Source: Branchiostoma floridae (lineage: Eukaryota > Chordata > Leptocardii > Amphioxiformes > Branchiostomatidae). From it: 64,000 nt of DNA. The stretch is from the NCBI RefSeq assembly GCF_000003815.2, contig NC_049988.1:6976702-7040701 (forward strand), in the 5' to 3' direction. The translations under genes and the position numbers were made by a program. The notes under the pieces were generated by a model. That model saw only the letters and a program-made list of their open reading frames with translations. It ran no database searches and was not told the origin of the DNA. Shown piece by piece: positions 1-11,479 of the stretch; the stretch's first letter is position 1; the number at the start of each line of letters is the position of its first letter.

Positions 1-46
1 AACGGCCCATGGACGCAGGGAGACCATGTGTGTATTTTTCTTCCAG

Positions 47-365
47 CCACAAGGGCACTGTCAGAGCCGCTACGATCGCAGAACGACAAGGGGAAGCCTT
101 TGAACGCTGGTTATCTTTTCTTCTAAAGCAAATTAAAAAAAACCCACCTAGCGTTCTAAAACCAGAAGTTGGGCCTGTACATACAAGGCGAAGCACATGT
201 AACTGCTATACTTGTCTATATAGATCTTGGCCTGTTTTGTACGTTGATTGCGTCATTGTAAATGTAGTAAGACATCGCATTCTTATATCACTGTATGTAA
301 CTGTATTTCTTCAAAGTTTATGGCCATAAGAGCATAAACGTACAATAAAAGGTCTTGCATTCATT
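47..365 (+). other. Candidate 3'-terminal exon of an unidentified upstream gene
   Basis: A pyrimidine-rich tract ending TTCTTCCAG at position 46 looks like a splice acceptor. The following sequence is more GC-rich for about 80 bases and then becomes AT-rich, and an AATAAA signal lies at 344-349. This is the layout of a last exon plus 3' UTR. One frame is open to a stop near 329; another gives a short tail ending within 60 bases. I do not recognise the peptide in any frame, so the frame and product are undetermined. It could also be chance. Confidence 0.3.
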
Positions 366-2044
366 CGTAACTTTCCAAATATTATACGGCAGCTTCTACG
401 TGGTATAACAGTAGGTTGAACACTTGTAGTGTTTAAAAACGCAGTTAACAAATATCTTTGAACGCTTGCCACGGTAGCTTTTATAACTGTCGTTATACCA
501 TGGTAGTACCTTTTAACTTTCTTGAACGATGGGCAAGTGGCAGTCGATGTACAAGGAAATTACGTCACGGCGAAAACCACATCTAGATATCAGACATTGA
601 TAATACAAACATGCCGTAATATGAACCCTTGATAATGGGTATGACGTTCAAAGATACTTGACGGTTGCCACAATTTATGGAAAACAAAATCATCTTGACG
701 TTATGTTTTTTTTTTAATCTAAGAGCACGGAATCGCGTTAGATAGATTGCGTTTCGGTTGTAAAAAAAAACGCCTCTATGGCATCGGAAGAGTCCTGGAG
801 AATACTTCAGAAGGTAGTAGTTGTTTATTTAGTTGGTCATGAAGAATTGTCGCTGTTTCAAGAATACAACTCGCACAAAATCTCGCCTTTCCCTTGTGCT
901 ATGGCCGGATAGGATGCTCCAAACGGTCCAATATTGTACAATAAGATCGCGATATTGAGAGCGATTTGAGGACATTTTGTTTCTGCCAAAGAATTACGTA
1001 CAAAAATATTTCCTTGACTTAACTGTCCCTATTTTATTCAAAGAACCATATATTGGAAGAAAGCGACGGTTACTACTGTATTTTCTAGGGTGGGGTCTAT
1101 GGAGTCAAGGAGGTTGAAAGAGGGAACAACCTCCTTGATGGAGTAGTGTATGGGTTGCTTTACCATAGCTACCACTTGCGTGTTGCTATGACGTGTTAAT
1201 AGCGCACAGTGTTGACATTTACCCCACTTCTGCATTACGTGTAGGTGTGGCGTAGTAGACAGTGTGTGCTCAAGTTAATATGGCTGTCTAATACATAATA
1301 TATCACAATTAGGTCTGTCCGCTATTTTTAAATGGCTTAGCTATTCATAGCTAAAAAGTCCGACAAATAGACATATATATTACCTTTCTGCAAATGTTGC
1401 ATATATGTATATATATATATATATACATTCTTTTGTCAATTGAATAGCCAGTTTTACGTCTATCATATTACTTCAAAAGACAGTGTACGGTGACTTTGTC
1501 AAATTGCAATTCTTTGATATTTTCGTCGTTGTTTCCAGTTTTCTGTATGAAGAATTACGCAGTTTTCGTGTAAATGTTTAAAGGACACCACTCTATCGTG
1601 TTATAGACCTTAACTGAGCAGGGTTAAATATAGCTTTACTACTGCTTTGCGTTACATGGAGCCGACGTGCTCTTTGTTTGATAGAGGATATGATTTTTGG
1701 AGTGTCAGTCTCTCTATTAGTACTTTTTGCACACTCTTACTGCTTAACCGGGCTAGTCTAAACATAGACGAAGTTTTTAGAATGTTTCTTTTTGTATCCG
1801 GTTGACGATGGCAAACAATATATAACATACACTTTACGCTCGGTTAGGATAATAGGAAGAAGTGTAGTGTAATGTACGCAAAGCACATTTTTATAAATAG
1901 TTAATTGAAAAAGAAATTGAATGATGATGGTAAATTTCTTAAGGCATTGCAGTGGCTATTATTTTCCTTTTATAGATTGGAATATGAATCCTCAGAAGTT
2001 TGGGTTCGATGTCATAACATCAAAGGGACCATTTCATTTGTTAC
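366..2044. other. AT-rich non-coding stretch
   Basis: No coding exon, RNA gene or clear mobile element is recognised here. An alternating AT run lies near 1401-1426. Confidence 0.5.
1401..1426. repeat. (TA)n microsatellite
   Basis: Alternating TA dinucleotides with one G interruption. Confidence 0.8.
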
Positions 2045-2352
2045 AGACCATCTAGATAGATAAATAGATACCCTGTTCAAGAGGTTTTAGAAGCGATCAT
2101 TTCATTGGATACACGATCCATCTATGTAAATAGATATGTACCGTGTTAAAGGGATTTCGAAGAATTCATTTCATTGGGTACTGAGTTCAGTACTAGTAGT
2201 AGATACCCCGTTCAAATGGTTTTAGAAGCGTTCATTTCATTGGATAGACGATCCATTGAGGTAGATAGATAGCTGTCCCGTTCGAGGTACATAGACAGGC
2301 CCCGTGTTCAAGAGATTTCATAAGCGATTCTTTCATTGGATACACGATCTAG
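2045..2352. repeat. Tandem repeat, about 66-bp unit
   Basis: The phrase TTTCATTGGATACACGATC recurs in degenerate form near 2100, 2168, 2234 and 2330. Each copy is followed by a TAGATA-rich stretch and CCCGTTCAAG..TTTTAGAAGCG. Spacing is about 66 bases, with the last interval about 97. No coding potential is seen. Confidence 0.8.
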
Positions 2353-2983
2353 TTAGGTATTACATGTACTAAATAGGTTGTCAGTCTGCGCGTACATACA
2401 CCCAAGGAGCTTTTTTTACTGATAAAAGCTCCTTGATACACCTGACAAGATAATTTGCGCATCCGGGTTTATAATGTTGCTGACCTTGTCTTGACCTTGC
2501 TTGCTTGACCTTGGGTGTCATCTTAAGGATCGTTTTGCAGCCAAACCCCAGGCAGCGCCTTTAAAATATAAAATAGATAGATAGATAGTTTGTAACATAT
2601 TTGTAAAGGCTATCTCTCTAATATGTTATCCCTAGTCAAAACCCTTTGCAACCCGGATTTCTAACATGTTGCTAAAATTTAAGAGTTGCTTATTTGCTAT
2701 GTTACTATATCTGTAACACAAAGATATACTAGTATTTCCTTTTTAGATTATAGATCTTCAATGTTTGAGATGTATTGTCTTCAGAGTTTCTCTGTTTGAT
2801 CTTAAAAGCTGTCGACAAGCGAGATTTGTTTTCTTTGACAGGCTTCTTTTCTTTGTGACATTGTACGTTGTCTGCGAATGGCACAACTATAGTTCCAATT
2901 TTGAGTGCGCTATACGATCGGCATTTTGTCTAGTATGGTTAGGGAACGGATGCTATTTTTGGCATTCCGGTAAAAGTTGTTTT

Positions 2984-3269
2984 GGATATATCCCGGACCT
3001 TGTTGTATTGTGTATGTCAACTTTTGTCGGTATGCCGTAATGTGACCAATGGTAATATGCCGTCCCAATTAATCGAACCAATCAGCGCTTGAGATTATAC
3101 CAAGGACGTTTTTTGATTGACACCTTGAAGTCTTGAACAGACAACCCCACAACAACTACTGTTATATGAGCGCGCTGTTAGCCAATGAAAAGCTACCGTT
3201 TTGATTTTGTTAGAAGCTCAAAACGGGACTCATGATTTGGGAGCATTCCTAGCAATCTACTCAAGTAAT
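2984..3269. repeat. Dispersed repeat, copy 1 of 2
   Basis: About 285 bases beginning GGATATATCCCGGACC match 8516-8802 in the same orientation with scattered substitutions and small indels. I saw no terminal inverted repeats. It is either an unclassified interspersed element or an old local duplication. Confidence 0.8.
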
Positions 3270-3544
3270 TAAAAAGAAAGTATTCCACAGTTAATTGTTT
3301 TCTTCTTAAAATGAGATAATCTCTTACAAAGTTCATTCTTTTCATTTGAGTTTGAGTTGAAGAAGAGTTCAAGTACATGTCTGTTTTTCCTTACCGAGTT
3401 TTGCGTTGGAGGTCAAAGGGTGAAACTGCGACCCCTTCACGTGTGATATATCCGTAAACTTCAGGGCGAAAACAAGTGCCACGTGTTCACCAACTGGAAG
3501 ACTCTCTTTTTATTTCTCACTCATTTGTACTTGGTTGTAACGCT

Positions 3545-3580
3545 AGTTCACCTTTATCCACGGGGTAACCTATATCTGAT
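3545..3580. repeat. Solo end of the TTCACCTTTATCC MITE family
   Basis: The sequence TTCACCTTTATCCACGGGG followed by TAACCTATATC matches the left end of the element at 31,396-31,584 and, more loosely, 61,260-61,434. No matching right end is seen nearby, so it is a truncated copy. Confidence 0.6.
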
Positions 3581-3665
3581 ATTTTAAAAGAGGGTATAGT
3601 CTTCGGACATAGTATAGTCTACCGTCTGTAGATTTCATGTCTCTTAGTACCTAGTATTCAAGTAA

Positions 3666-4103
3666 GGCCATGTTGATTTGATTATATGGATGACATCCTC
3701 CGGGAACTCCAAAACTGATGCGAGCGAGCGAATAAAAAAAAGAAGTTTGGCCCCCCAAAAAAGTTGCCTTCAGTATGAAATCAAAGTGGCCAGGAAGGTT
3801 GAACATAGGACCATGATCCTCTGGACCTGAATTTTCTGTACTGGTACCTCCCCCAACCAACAATAGATTTTTTTTTTCTTTCCGTCCTTTCACATCTTAT
3901 TCTTTGACTTTAGATTCATTTTGGTATTCTATATATGGCATTAGTTATCTGTTTTCTGATACTTTTTTTTCAATCTACAGAATATTTGTGCTCATTTTAC
4001 AGCTGCTTTGCACAATTTATTGTGTGGTCGAAAACTTTTTTTGGAAATGGCCGAAAATTGGTGCGAGCGCGGATGTCATCCATATAATCAAATCAACGTG
4101 GCC
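3666..4103. mobile_element. MITE with long terminal inverted repeats, TAA target duplication
   Basis: The left end GGCCATGTTGATTTGATTAT, continuing through ATGGATGACATCC, is mirrored at the right end by GGATGTCATCCATATAATC..GTGGCC. TAA flanks both sides (3663-3665 and 4104-4106). A 3-bp TWA duplication and GG-starting termini are typical of PIF/Harbinger-type elements. Related fragments lie at 45,654-45,875 and 58,247-58,312. No transposase is encoded, so it is non-autonomous. Confidence 0.8.
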
Positions 4104-4737
4104 TAACCGCGTGGAAAAAAACACATTGCACAGCGTATACACAAAGAACGACATGAAAGTGAAACAAGTACATCAACAACATATGCGAGTATTGTGAATT
4201 CTGTTCAGAGGTTTTGTTTCAAAGTTAGTAAATCCAGATATTTCGTCCAGTCAAAAAGACATTGGATGGCATACCTGAACCGTTTCCAAATCTTATCTTT
4301 ACGCTGTTGTTTGAGCAACTTTTGTCTTACGCAACAATCTACATTACGTGGCACATTGATAAAGCATAAGTTGTTGAACTTGTTCAACGGGAATGAAGCA
4401 AAACAATCGCCATGTTGAAAACAAGCAGAACACTTTTAAAAACGCCATGATCTTAGCATACTACGGTTGGATCCCAAGAATCTTGGAACCCCGGAAAGAC
4501 TTGGCTTCGCCCGCCGTCTCTCTTTCATGAAGATTAGGCGCAGTTTTCTTAGCGGTGACATCAAAGACTGATAGAGACACAAACGTTGGAACGCCCGACG
4601 GTCTTGCCATGTCTAGTTATATTCCTCTCTATTTGTTCCATTTCTACGATTTTCCAGCGATCCGGAGTCTGGTAGAGACTAAGGTTTGTCTGCGTATTAC
4701 GTACAGTAGAAAACCAAGGTCTCATACCCTTTCGGGG

Positions 4738-4954
4738 CTCTTAGAAACAGTGGTGGGTTGGTAATCCACTGTGTCTTGGGCAAGGTATTTTTCTTCCGTT
4801 AGTGCCCACGTTGATCATTATGGCACGTACACAAGATACCCCAATTGCAATTGTTATTTACTCGCACCGGGAAGGACCCCTACTCTTTTCCATAAGTGTG
4901 GCGGGTTCTTTTGGTGCGTGCTCGAGGTGTGGCTTTCCCCAAACACGGGACCTT
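4738..4954 (+). mobile_element. SINE-like element
   Basis: The stretch with GTGGTGGGTTGGTAATCCAC, GTGCTCGAGGTGTGGC and CCCAAACACGG resembles the more diverged sequence at about 40,500-40,640. It abuts the AAAGTC-type tail of the LINE fragment at 4,955. Classification as a SINE is by resemblance to the other SINE copies in the window. Confidence 0.4.
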
Positions 4955-5531
4955 TGACTTTGACTTTATTGACTTGACTTTATTTATTTTGCACAATCTT
5001 TAAAAAGTTAACATAAAACAAGTTAAAGGAAGAAAGTACGTGCAGGGGGGAAGAAAAAAGCCTCGTGGCTTGTACAAAGTCTTCCTCCAAAGTCACAAGA
5101 TTGAATAGACGTGTAAAAATTATACATTAGACAATAATGTAACCAAAAGAATTATATCAATTAACAAAATGGAAATAAATCATAATAGTTCAATAATTGA
5201 TAACTAATGCAATATCATAACGGCAAAATGAATGAAATGATGTAATAAGAATATAACATTGAAAGAAATGTAACAACTGACAATGAATGGGAGATTAATT
5301 AAATGTTTGATTATCTAATAATGACTTTTTTAACAGGTTTTTGAAGATGGGTTGTGAATGACAAAGATGTAAGGATTCACTTAAACTATTCCAGATTTGC
5401 GGACACTTGAACAACATGGAAAACTTTCTTTGTTGTGTTTTTACTTGTATCTGTTTTAAATGGTTAGACTGTCTAGTATTGTAATGATGGTGGTCTGAAT
5501 TGTGATGGAAAAGGTCCTCCACCTGTTTCAC
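4955..5531 (-). mobile_element. 5'-truncated non-LTR retrotransposon (LINE), ORF2 C-terminus and 3' UTR
   Basis: On the minus strand, 5531-5295 encodes a 78-aa peptide containing YNTRQSNHL, then CPQIWNSLSESL and FKNLLKKSLL. This pattern (YNTR..., then P-x-IWNSL, then F...LKK) is typical of the extreme C-terminus of LINE ORF2 proteins. It is followed on the minus strand by a 3' UTR and a tail of AATAAA plus AAAGTC-type repeats (about 4,995-4,955). The rest of the reverse transcriptase is absent, so it is a dead 5'-truncated copy. The clade cannot be set from this piece. Confidence 0.75.
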
Positions 5532-5622
5532 GTTTACTTAAGTTATCCAACCCAATGCATTTAGCCCATGTTGGGCAGGAATATGCAATAAAGATCATTG
5601 TCATTGTCTTTGTCATTGACAT
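5532..5622 (+). mobile_element. LINE-like 3' end with short-repeat tail
   Basis: A plus-strand stretch ends in ATGCAATAAAGATCATTGTC followed by ATTGTC/TTTGTC-type repeats, as at the 3' end of many CR1/L2-like LINEs. It lies back-to-back with the minus-strand LINE at 4,955-5,531. The boundaries are approximate. Confidence 0.5.
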
Positions 5623-5806
5623 TTAAGTTAACGTCCTATCTATCCTATAATAGCCGAAGCTAAGTACCCGTTTTTTTTCACCTGTGTGAAGTGAGGAAAA
5701 ACGTTAAAACTTTAAGTCAAAGAGCACCAAATCGGTGACATGGCAGGTTTCGAACCTAGGACCTCTTTGGCCTGAGGCCAGAGCACTGCCGATTACGCCA
5801 CACGAT
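5623..5806 (-). mobile_element. tRNA-derived SINE
   Basis: On the minus strand the head reads TGGCGTAATCGGCAGTGCTC (A box) and later GGTTCGAAACC (B box), separated as in a tRNA, with a leucine-like CTCAGGC anticodon region. The body holds TTTCCTCACTTCACACAGG and a GGGTACTTAGCTTCGGC segment shared with the copies at 5,816-5,980 and 58,500-58,710. It cannot fold into a full tRNA: there is no matching acceptor stem. Confidence 0.75.
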
Positions 5807-5815
5807 CTCGCGAAT

Positions 5816-5980
5816 TATTGGAAGACGCAGCGCAACCCTCTCCTTCCACCACCTTTTGCCTCCCAAACAGAAGTCAGGTACCCATTTTTACACCTGGGTG
5901 GAGCGAGGAAAGTCGTGTAAAGTGCCTTTGCCAAGTACAAAACGCCCTCTAGCCAGGAATCGACCTCTCGATCTTGTATA
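5816..5980 (-). mobile_element. tRNA-derived SINE, second copy
   Basis: Minus-strand body CCACCCAGGTGTAAAAATGG, then GTACCTGACTTCTGTTTGGGAGG and a purine-rich tail, with a degenerate B box (GGTCGATTCC) near 5,965. It is the same family as 5,623-5,806 in the same orientation, so the two are tandem insertions. The head is cut by the MITE at 5,981. Confidence 0.7.
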
Positions 5981-7105
5981 CACCTTTCTCACGCGGCAGC
6001 CATGATAGATCGAAGACGAGGTCAATGAGGCAAACAGACAAAACTTATTTCTAAAATCAGGTCCCATTTACTTTTCCCCCAAACCACACAAATTTTCATG
6101 ATATAAGATAGAATAATAAATATCATAACTAGAGTCGATTCCACATTACCAAGAGGGTCTTTCTTGCCTTTTGTTCCAACATTTTGAAAATCTTTATAAC
6201 ATTCTAAATGTGATAAGTAACTGTTTAGAACTATTTATAACATCTGTGTGATGTCCTAAATATTTTCTATAGTGTTCATACATGTTAGAAACATTTCTAA
6301 CATCAAATCCATTATTTCTGTTAGTTTCTAAACTGTTCCAACATAGATTCATCATTTGTGATCACATGTGATCATATGTTCGAACAGTGAAACAAAATGA
6401 TGAAACTGGGTCAGTGGGCTGGGAAGAGGGCAATTCACACATCCCTGCCAAGTACAGGAAATTGTGTCTGTCTGACAGCTTTTCACAAAAGAGCCACTAG
6501 TGTCTACTAAAGAAAATCTAAAGATAGAAGACCCAAACAAAAGGCCCATCTTAGCAGCTATGTTTATTGGGGTAATAAAAGTTTTTATGGAGAAAAAAAA
6601 TGACGCAAATTGTTGGAACATATGATCACATGTTCCAACAATAACAAAAACACATAGATGTTTCTAACTTGTTCTAAATAAAGAGATATTTGTACCATTA
6701 ATTTACCAATGTTTCCAACATATATAGATAGGTTCAAACATGTTCAAACTTTCATTTTCAATTGTTTGAACAATTTAGAACTTCAGTAACTGAAATATTC
6801 TTTTGCTTAGAATAGTTCAAACTTATTACAAATATTATTTCAAAACCCTCTCGGTGACTCGGAATCGACTCTAGTGTTATGCACTTAAAATGTAGCAATT
6901 TAGAGTAGTGTAGACAGGTCACATAGTCCCTTAAGAGATGCAAAATAAAAACATAATAATGCAAATATTTGACGGACTTTACGCATTGGTCGTTTTCCTA
7001 ATTGGCAGACTATCATTAGTTGAACTGCTAATTATGATGGACAGCCTTTTGTTTGCCTCATTGAACTCGTTTGATATCTATCATGGTCGCCGCGTGAGAA
7101 AGGTG
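5981..7105. mobile_element. MITE with CACCTTTCTCACGCGGC termini, carrying a nested element
   Basis: The left end CACCTTTCTCACGCGGC is matched by GCCGCGTGAGAAAGGTG at the right end, and TA flanks both sides (5,979-5,980; 7,106-7,107). Subterminal sequence, including TAAGGGACTATG and its complement and an ATAATAAATAT block, is shared with the smaller copy at 58,711-59,100. Most of its length is a second element inserted inside (6,128-6,875). A TA duplication suggests a Tc1/mariner-type or similar mechanism. Confidence 0.75.
6128..6875. mobile_element. Nested element with ACTAGAGTCGATTCC inverted termini
   Basis: The ends ACTAGAGTCGATTCC and GGAATCGACTCTAGT are perfect inverses, followed by imperfect ACCAAGAGGGT/ACCCTCTCGGT. 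The interior is AT-rich and full of variants of GTTGGAACATATGATCACA and its complement. It sits inside the 5,981-7,105 MITE, since the related copy at 58,711-59,100 lacks it. I could not define a clean target duplication. Confidence 0.7.
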
Positions 7106-7934
7106 TATTCGCTAACCTTACTAATACCCAAGTAACATTGGCGTCACAGAAGAGCTGAAAATTTTAATTCTCTGGCCAAATAGTTTAACTTTCACCTTTA
7201 GAAGCTCACAAGCTGACTGTTTGAAGTGTTTCTAAATCTCAAGACCTTAACCTAATTGAATTACCATTTACCGATTTACGTAATAGACCATACCAACGGT
7301 GACATACAGTAACACGCCGTGCTTGTCGAAAAGTGCGTGTTGTAAAGCCATATACCTTTTTGACAACTCATTTGTTTTTAGGTGGAGTCGTTTCCCTGCC
7401 TAAAGTAACAATGTAGTCGTATCCTACCGTATGTTATTGTAAACTGTACAAGATTAATATACAGATACATAGCCTGGAAATGAAATATTATAAGGATGTA
7501 AAAAAAGGACTTGTGGATTTCGAAAGACAGACATTTGAAAAAATTGCTTGCACAAGTGATTTTTTTCGGTGAAATTTAGATAGTAGGGAACCTATCTCGA
7601 ATACAACAGTAAAGAAGATAATTCTCTGATTGTGCTATAAAGTGCAATTCTTGGTATTTCTATTTTGTCTGACTGTCGCTAGTTTCTCTTGAAAGCACAC
7701 ATAACTATGTCTCACAGTTGGTAGTTTGTACTGAATGGCCCTGTCGCATTACTTCCGACGTTGTGATGTGTTTTTTGGCGCCCGAGTTGTTGAGAGAACC
7801 GTTTATGTCATGTTGTTTCAACCTTGAGCCCTACTTTAACGGCCGCCCGGAGTTCGCTATCGCACAAACAGACGGTTTGGAAGGTATCCTCAATATTCGG
7901 GAGTCTTTCAGTTGTATTTTTGAGACATCACAAT
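7106..7934. other. Non-coding stretch
   Basis: Nothing recognisable. There is a short open frame at 7,718-7,948 with no family resemblance. Confidence 0.4.
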
Positions 7935-8336
7935 TAGTGGTGAGTTGACCGGTACAGAAAATCCAGGTACTAAAGAGGATCAGGTCCCTGGACCTAATTA
8001 TCGGTGAAATCTTGTGAATGGGCGATACTCAAAACAATTATTTCGCTACAAAGCTTTCTGTTTGGCGTTTTAAAATCGTGTCTTCATGGAAACAACACTA
8101 ACTCTCTCTGTTAACTTTGACTGTAGAAACTTGGTAAAATGACTCTCAACTCTCATCTACTTCGATATAAATATTGTTACCCATGGACCGGTAAGCCCCA
8201 AAGCACGTGAACGCCTACAAGTATAATCTGTTCATTTCTTATGGTTCAAAATCCGGTCCACTGATTTTTTAGGTCCGTTTTATTTCAGACCGTTTACACA
8301 GGAAAAACCGTTTTTTTGTACCGTTACCCACCCATA
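7935..8336. mobile_element. hAT-type MITE with perfect 8-bp target duplication
   Basis: The ends TAGTGGTGAGTTGACCGGTA and TACCGTTACCCACCCATA form an imperfect inverted pair. The flanks are ATCACAAT on both sides (7,927-7,934 and 8,337-8,344). It belongs to the TAGGGxTGGGTAxCGGTAC family with 21,171-21,439 and 54,364-54,884. No transposase is present. An internal segment (about 8,003-8,140) resembles 62,535-62,710. Confidence 0.85.
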
Positions 8337-8515
8337 ATCACAATTGTTTTTATAATTTGTTCGGTTTAACAGTTGCACGAGGGTCTGATTCACGTAGGGG
8401 TTTGTATGATTGGATTGTGGTCATTCCAATGTTAAAATAGTTAGATTTAGTTAGTGCGAACGGTTCAAAACCGGGTTCGCATGTTCCACTCTGTTTCTTG
8501 TCAGCAAAGAAATTA

Positions 8516-8802
8516 GGATATATCCCGGACCCCGTTGTATTGTGTATGTCAACTTTTGTCGGCATGCCGTAATGTGACCAATGGTAGTATGCCGTCCCAA
8601 TCAATCTAACCAATCGGCGCTTGAGATTATACCAATGACGTTTTTTGATTGACACCTTGAACAGATAACCCCACAACTCTACAAGTACTTTACTATTATT
8701 ACATGAGCGCGCTATTGACCAATAAGAAGCTTCCGTTTTGATTCTATTAGAAGCTCAAGACGGGGCTATTTGGGAGCATTCCCAGCAATCTACTAAAGTA
8801 AT
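8516..8802. repeat. Dispersed repeat, copy 2 of 2
   Basis: Matches 2,984-3,269 in direct orientation. Confidence 0.8.
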
Positions 8803-9837
8803 GGATAAGAAATGATGGATTTCTAGTCTACTCTCGATGGGTTGGTTGGTTGAAACGCACACGGAGCGGATATATCGTAGAATTCGGGAGCAATTATTGG
8901 CCAGGAGTCAGTCCATGGGATGGGTAGCATTTTTCTCTCCGACCGGTTTACGCTAAACTCGCCAGGCAAAATACTAACTTCGCCAAGAAATATATGTCTG
9001 AGGTGCACGGGTATGTGAATGTCTGTCTGTGCGACCACGATAACTCGAGAAAGCCTTGATGACTTGTCTTAATACTTGGTATATGGGTAGGTATTGATAC
9101 GACTTAGAAATGATTAGATTTTGGGTGCCCTAGCGGCATGTTAAGGTACAGCAGTGGATTGTTCCGTTTCGATATCTCATGTTTCACCTAATAGCCAGGA
9201 TGATTAGTCTAGTAGACACTACGTTATACTGGCGTTACACATAAGTTGTAAATCGTGACGAATATATGTTGTGTCGGTCGGCTATCTGAATCGTTAAATA
9301 CTGGGGCTTTTAGTTTTAATTACAATTTCAGATACGAAAAATCAATTCGAAAAAGAAAACCTTGTGAGAAAATTCCGCCCCACTTTGTGCGTGAACGTCC
9401 AAAATGATTGGTTTGAAACTTAACGGTTTTAACCGTCGAAACGGTTCGCGAAGAAATCTCGTTTCACTTTCACGGAGATAACAGTTTTGATTACGCACGC
9501 GCCGTGGATTCTTTTTTCGGCTGCGGCACTTCCAAGCAGATGTTGATAAGAAAATCTCCAAGTCCTTTTTTCCACTTTCCACACATCATTTTGCCGTGTA
9601 TTGATATAAAAAGGGGGAAAATTTAATATTTCGCTTCGCAGAATACTTGCTAGACGGCTGTCAGAAACCATATAGCAATATAAAAACTGATATACATTCT
9701 GGAAACAGTACGTGGTCAGTTCCATAGAAGAGCTCGGCCGCCTGCTTTGATGGCTATCAAAAGACCGGACCACGAAGTGACCATCTGGCCTTTTAAATCC
9801 TCACACCATTCTATAATCACGTTATTAAGCCAAGCTT
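8803..9837. other. Non-coding stretch
   Basis: No gene or repeat recognised. Overlapping short open frames on the minus strand near 9,330-9,770 have no family signature. Confidence 0.4.
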
Positions 9838-10180
9838 TGATGACTGGACTTACGAGGGGGACCAATATCACAGAATGGGAACGTTTTGTGTCATCAACGA
9901 TCAGTGAAACGCTATCTCTGACCCACTGAATCTAAGAATCAAACAGCCCTGAATTTCCCGCGCCTTTTACATCTATAGGCATCGTTTTCCCGTGCTTTTT
10001 AGAGTGTTGATGGCTGGACTTACGAGGGGCACCAATATCACAAATTTGGGGACGTTTTATGTCACTAAACCAGCAACGATCAGTGAAACGCTATCTCTGA
10101 CCACTTAATCTAAGAATCAAACAGTCCTGAATTTTCCCGCCTTTCACATCTATAGGCATAGTTTTCCCGCGCTTTTTTTC
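9838..10180. repeat. Tandem duplication, about 171-bp unit, two copies
   Basis: The block starting TGATGACTGGACTTACGAGG near 9,838 is repeated from about 10,009 (TGATGGCTGGACTTACGAGG). Both copies share CGATCAGTGAAACGCTATCT and CATCTATAGGCAT. They differ by scattered substitutions and short indels. Confidence 0.85.
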
Positions 10181-10339
10181 TCTCAGACTCCCCGATCGCC
10201 CCAGGAAGACATGGTCGGCCTGTCAGTGATAGATTGCGCGGGGAGCGCGTTGGGTGATTGTGCTCTCGTTATCTGTGCAGGGAAACGGGCCGGAACGTGA
10301 CCAACATACTGAACGGTACACGAACGTGTTGGATGGTAC

Positions 10340-10545
10340 GATTCCAGTTACACGCTATATTTGTTATCGGTAGCGTTTCTGTTTTTCAATTTTTTTTGCT
10401 TTTGAGGTTGAGCAGCAGAACTTAAAGGTACTCTATGTAAGATTAGGTACAATTTATAAATTCCAGTTGCACGCTGTTTGTTATCGGTAGCGATTCTGTT
10501 TTTGTGCCTTTTTGATTGAACAGCGAACTCCATGTAAGAGGAGGA
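10340..10545. repeat. Tandem duplication, about 110-120-bp unit
   Basis: TTCCAGTTACACGCTATATT with TGTTATCGGTAGCGTTTCTG near 10,341 is repeated as TTCCAGTTGCACGCTGTTTG and onward near 10,461. A CTCTATGTAAGA / CTCCATGTAAGA phrase closes each copy. Confidence 0.7.
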
Positions 10546-11479
10546 CAATGTGGAAAGTAGATACTTTTGAAGTGGTTTCAGAAACTCCTCGTAGATCCCC
10601 TGCAGCGTGTTTGTGCAGAATTTTTTTTGGATTCTCCTGTCGATTCGACAGATGAGCAGGCAGACAGGCGTTTGCCTGTTTGCCTGACCTGCACATGACT
10701 ACAGAATACACAGATGCAAATATGCTGAAAATTGGCTTTACATGTTACTCACTGATTCACATATTTTCAATTTTAAGTACGAAATTTTACATACCTTTCA
10801 AGGTACGTTGTGTATATGGATATTTTGGGCCGCCTGGTGATTTTTCTTGGTACTGCAGCGGAACGTTCTTTTCCCACTTCGAGACCCAACAAGACAATTT
10901 TCAGTAGGTAAGGGCATTCTAGCGGCATTCCTCGGTCTAAGCTCTAGAATATATATTGGAAACTCAATAACAGATCTCTACTATACAACGCATCCACCAT
11001 TAACCTCTACACAGTCTCTTTAGAAAACCCCAGACCCACGTGCCATACCTTACAATCTGTTGATCCAAGAAAGATCTTCAGGAGGTTATTTTCGAGCCTT
11101 CCACTCAGTGTTGGCCGTTTTGATAATTGGCGGTGACCCATACTACACTCCTTACTGTACACTGTTTTTACTTGGTTTACCGCGTCAGTAGACTGAGACC
11201 AGGACCGGATAGCAGCTCTTACTTTGCTCCATGGAAGTTGTCTTTCATCCGTACCTTTGGCTACAGTATGCGGTCTTTGATTAGCGCATGGTTGCCAGAG
11301 AGAATGCTTCCGAAGTAACAGTACAATACAGGCATTTGGTGATGGATTTGTTGTTGTTTTTCTTTTTTCTTTTCTTTTCCATGTGTTTCAGGAGTATAGA
11401 TTTTGAAAATAATATATAGTCTTAGGGATCCAGTCTTACACATAGTTGTAAGCTAAGGGTGCAGGATTGTTTGATAATT

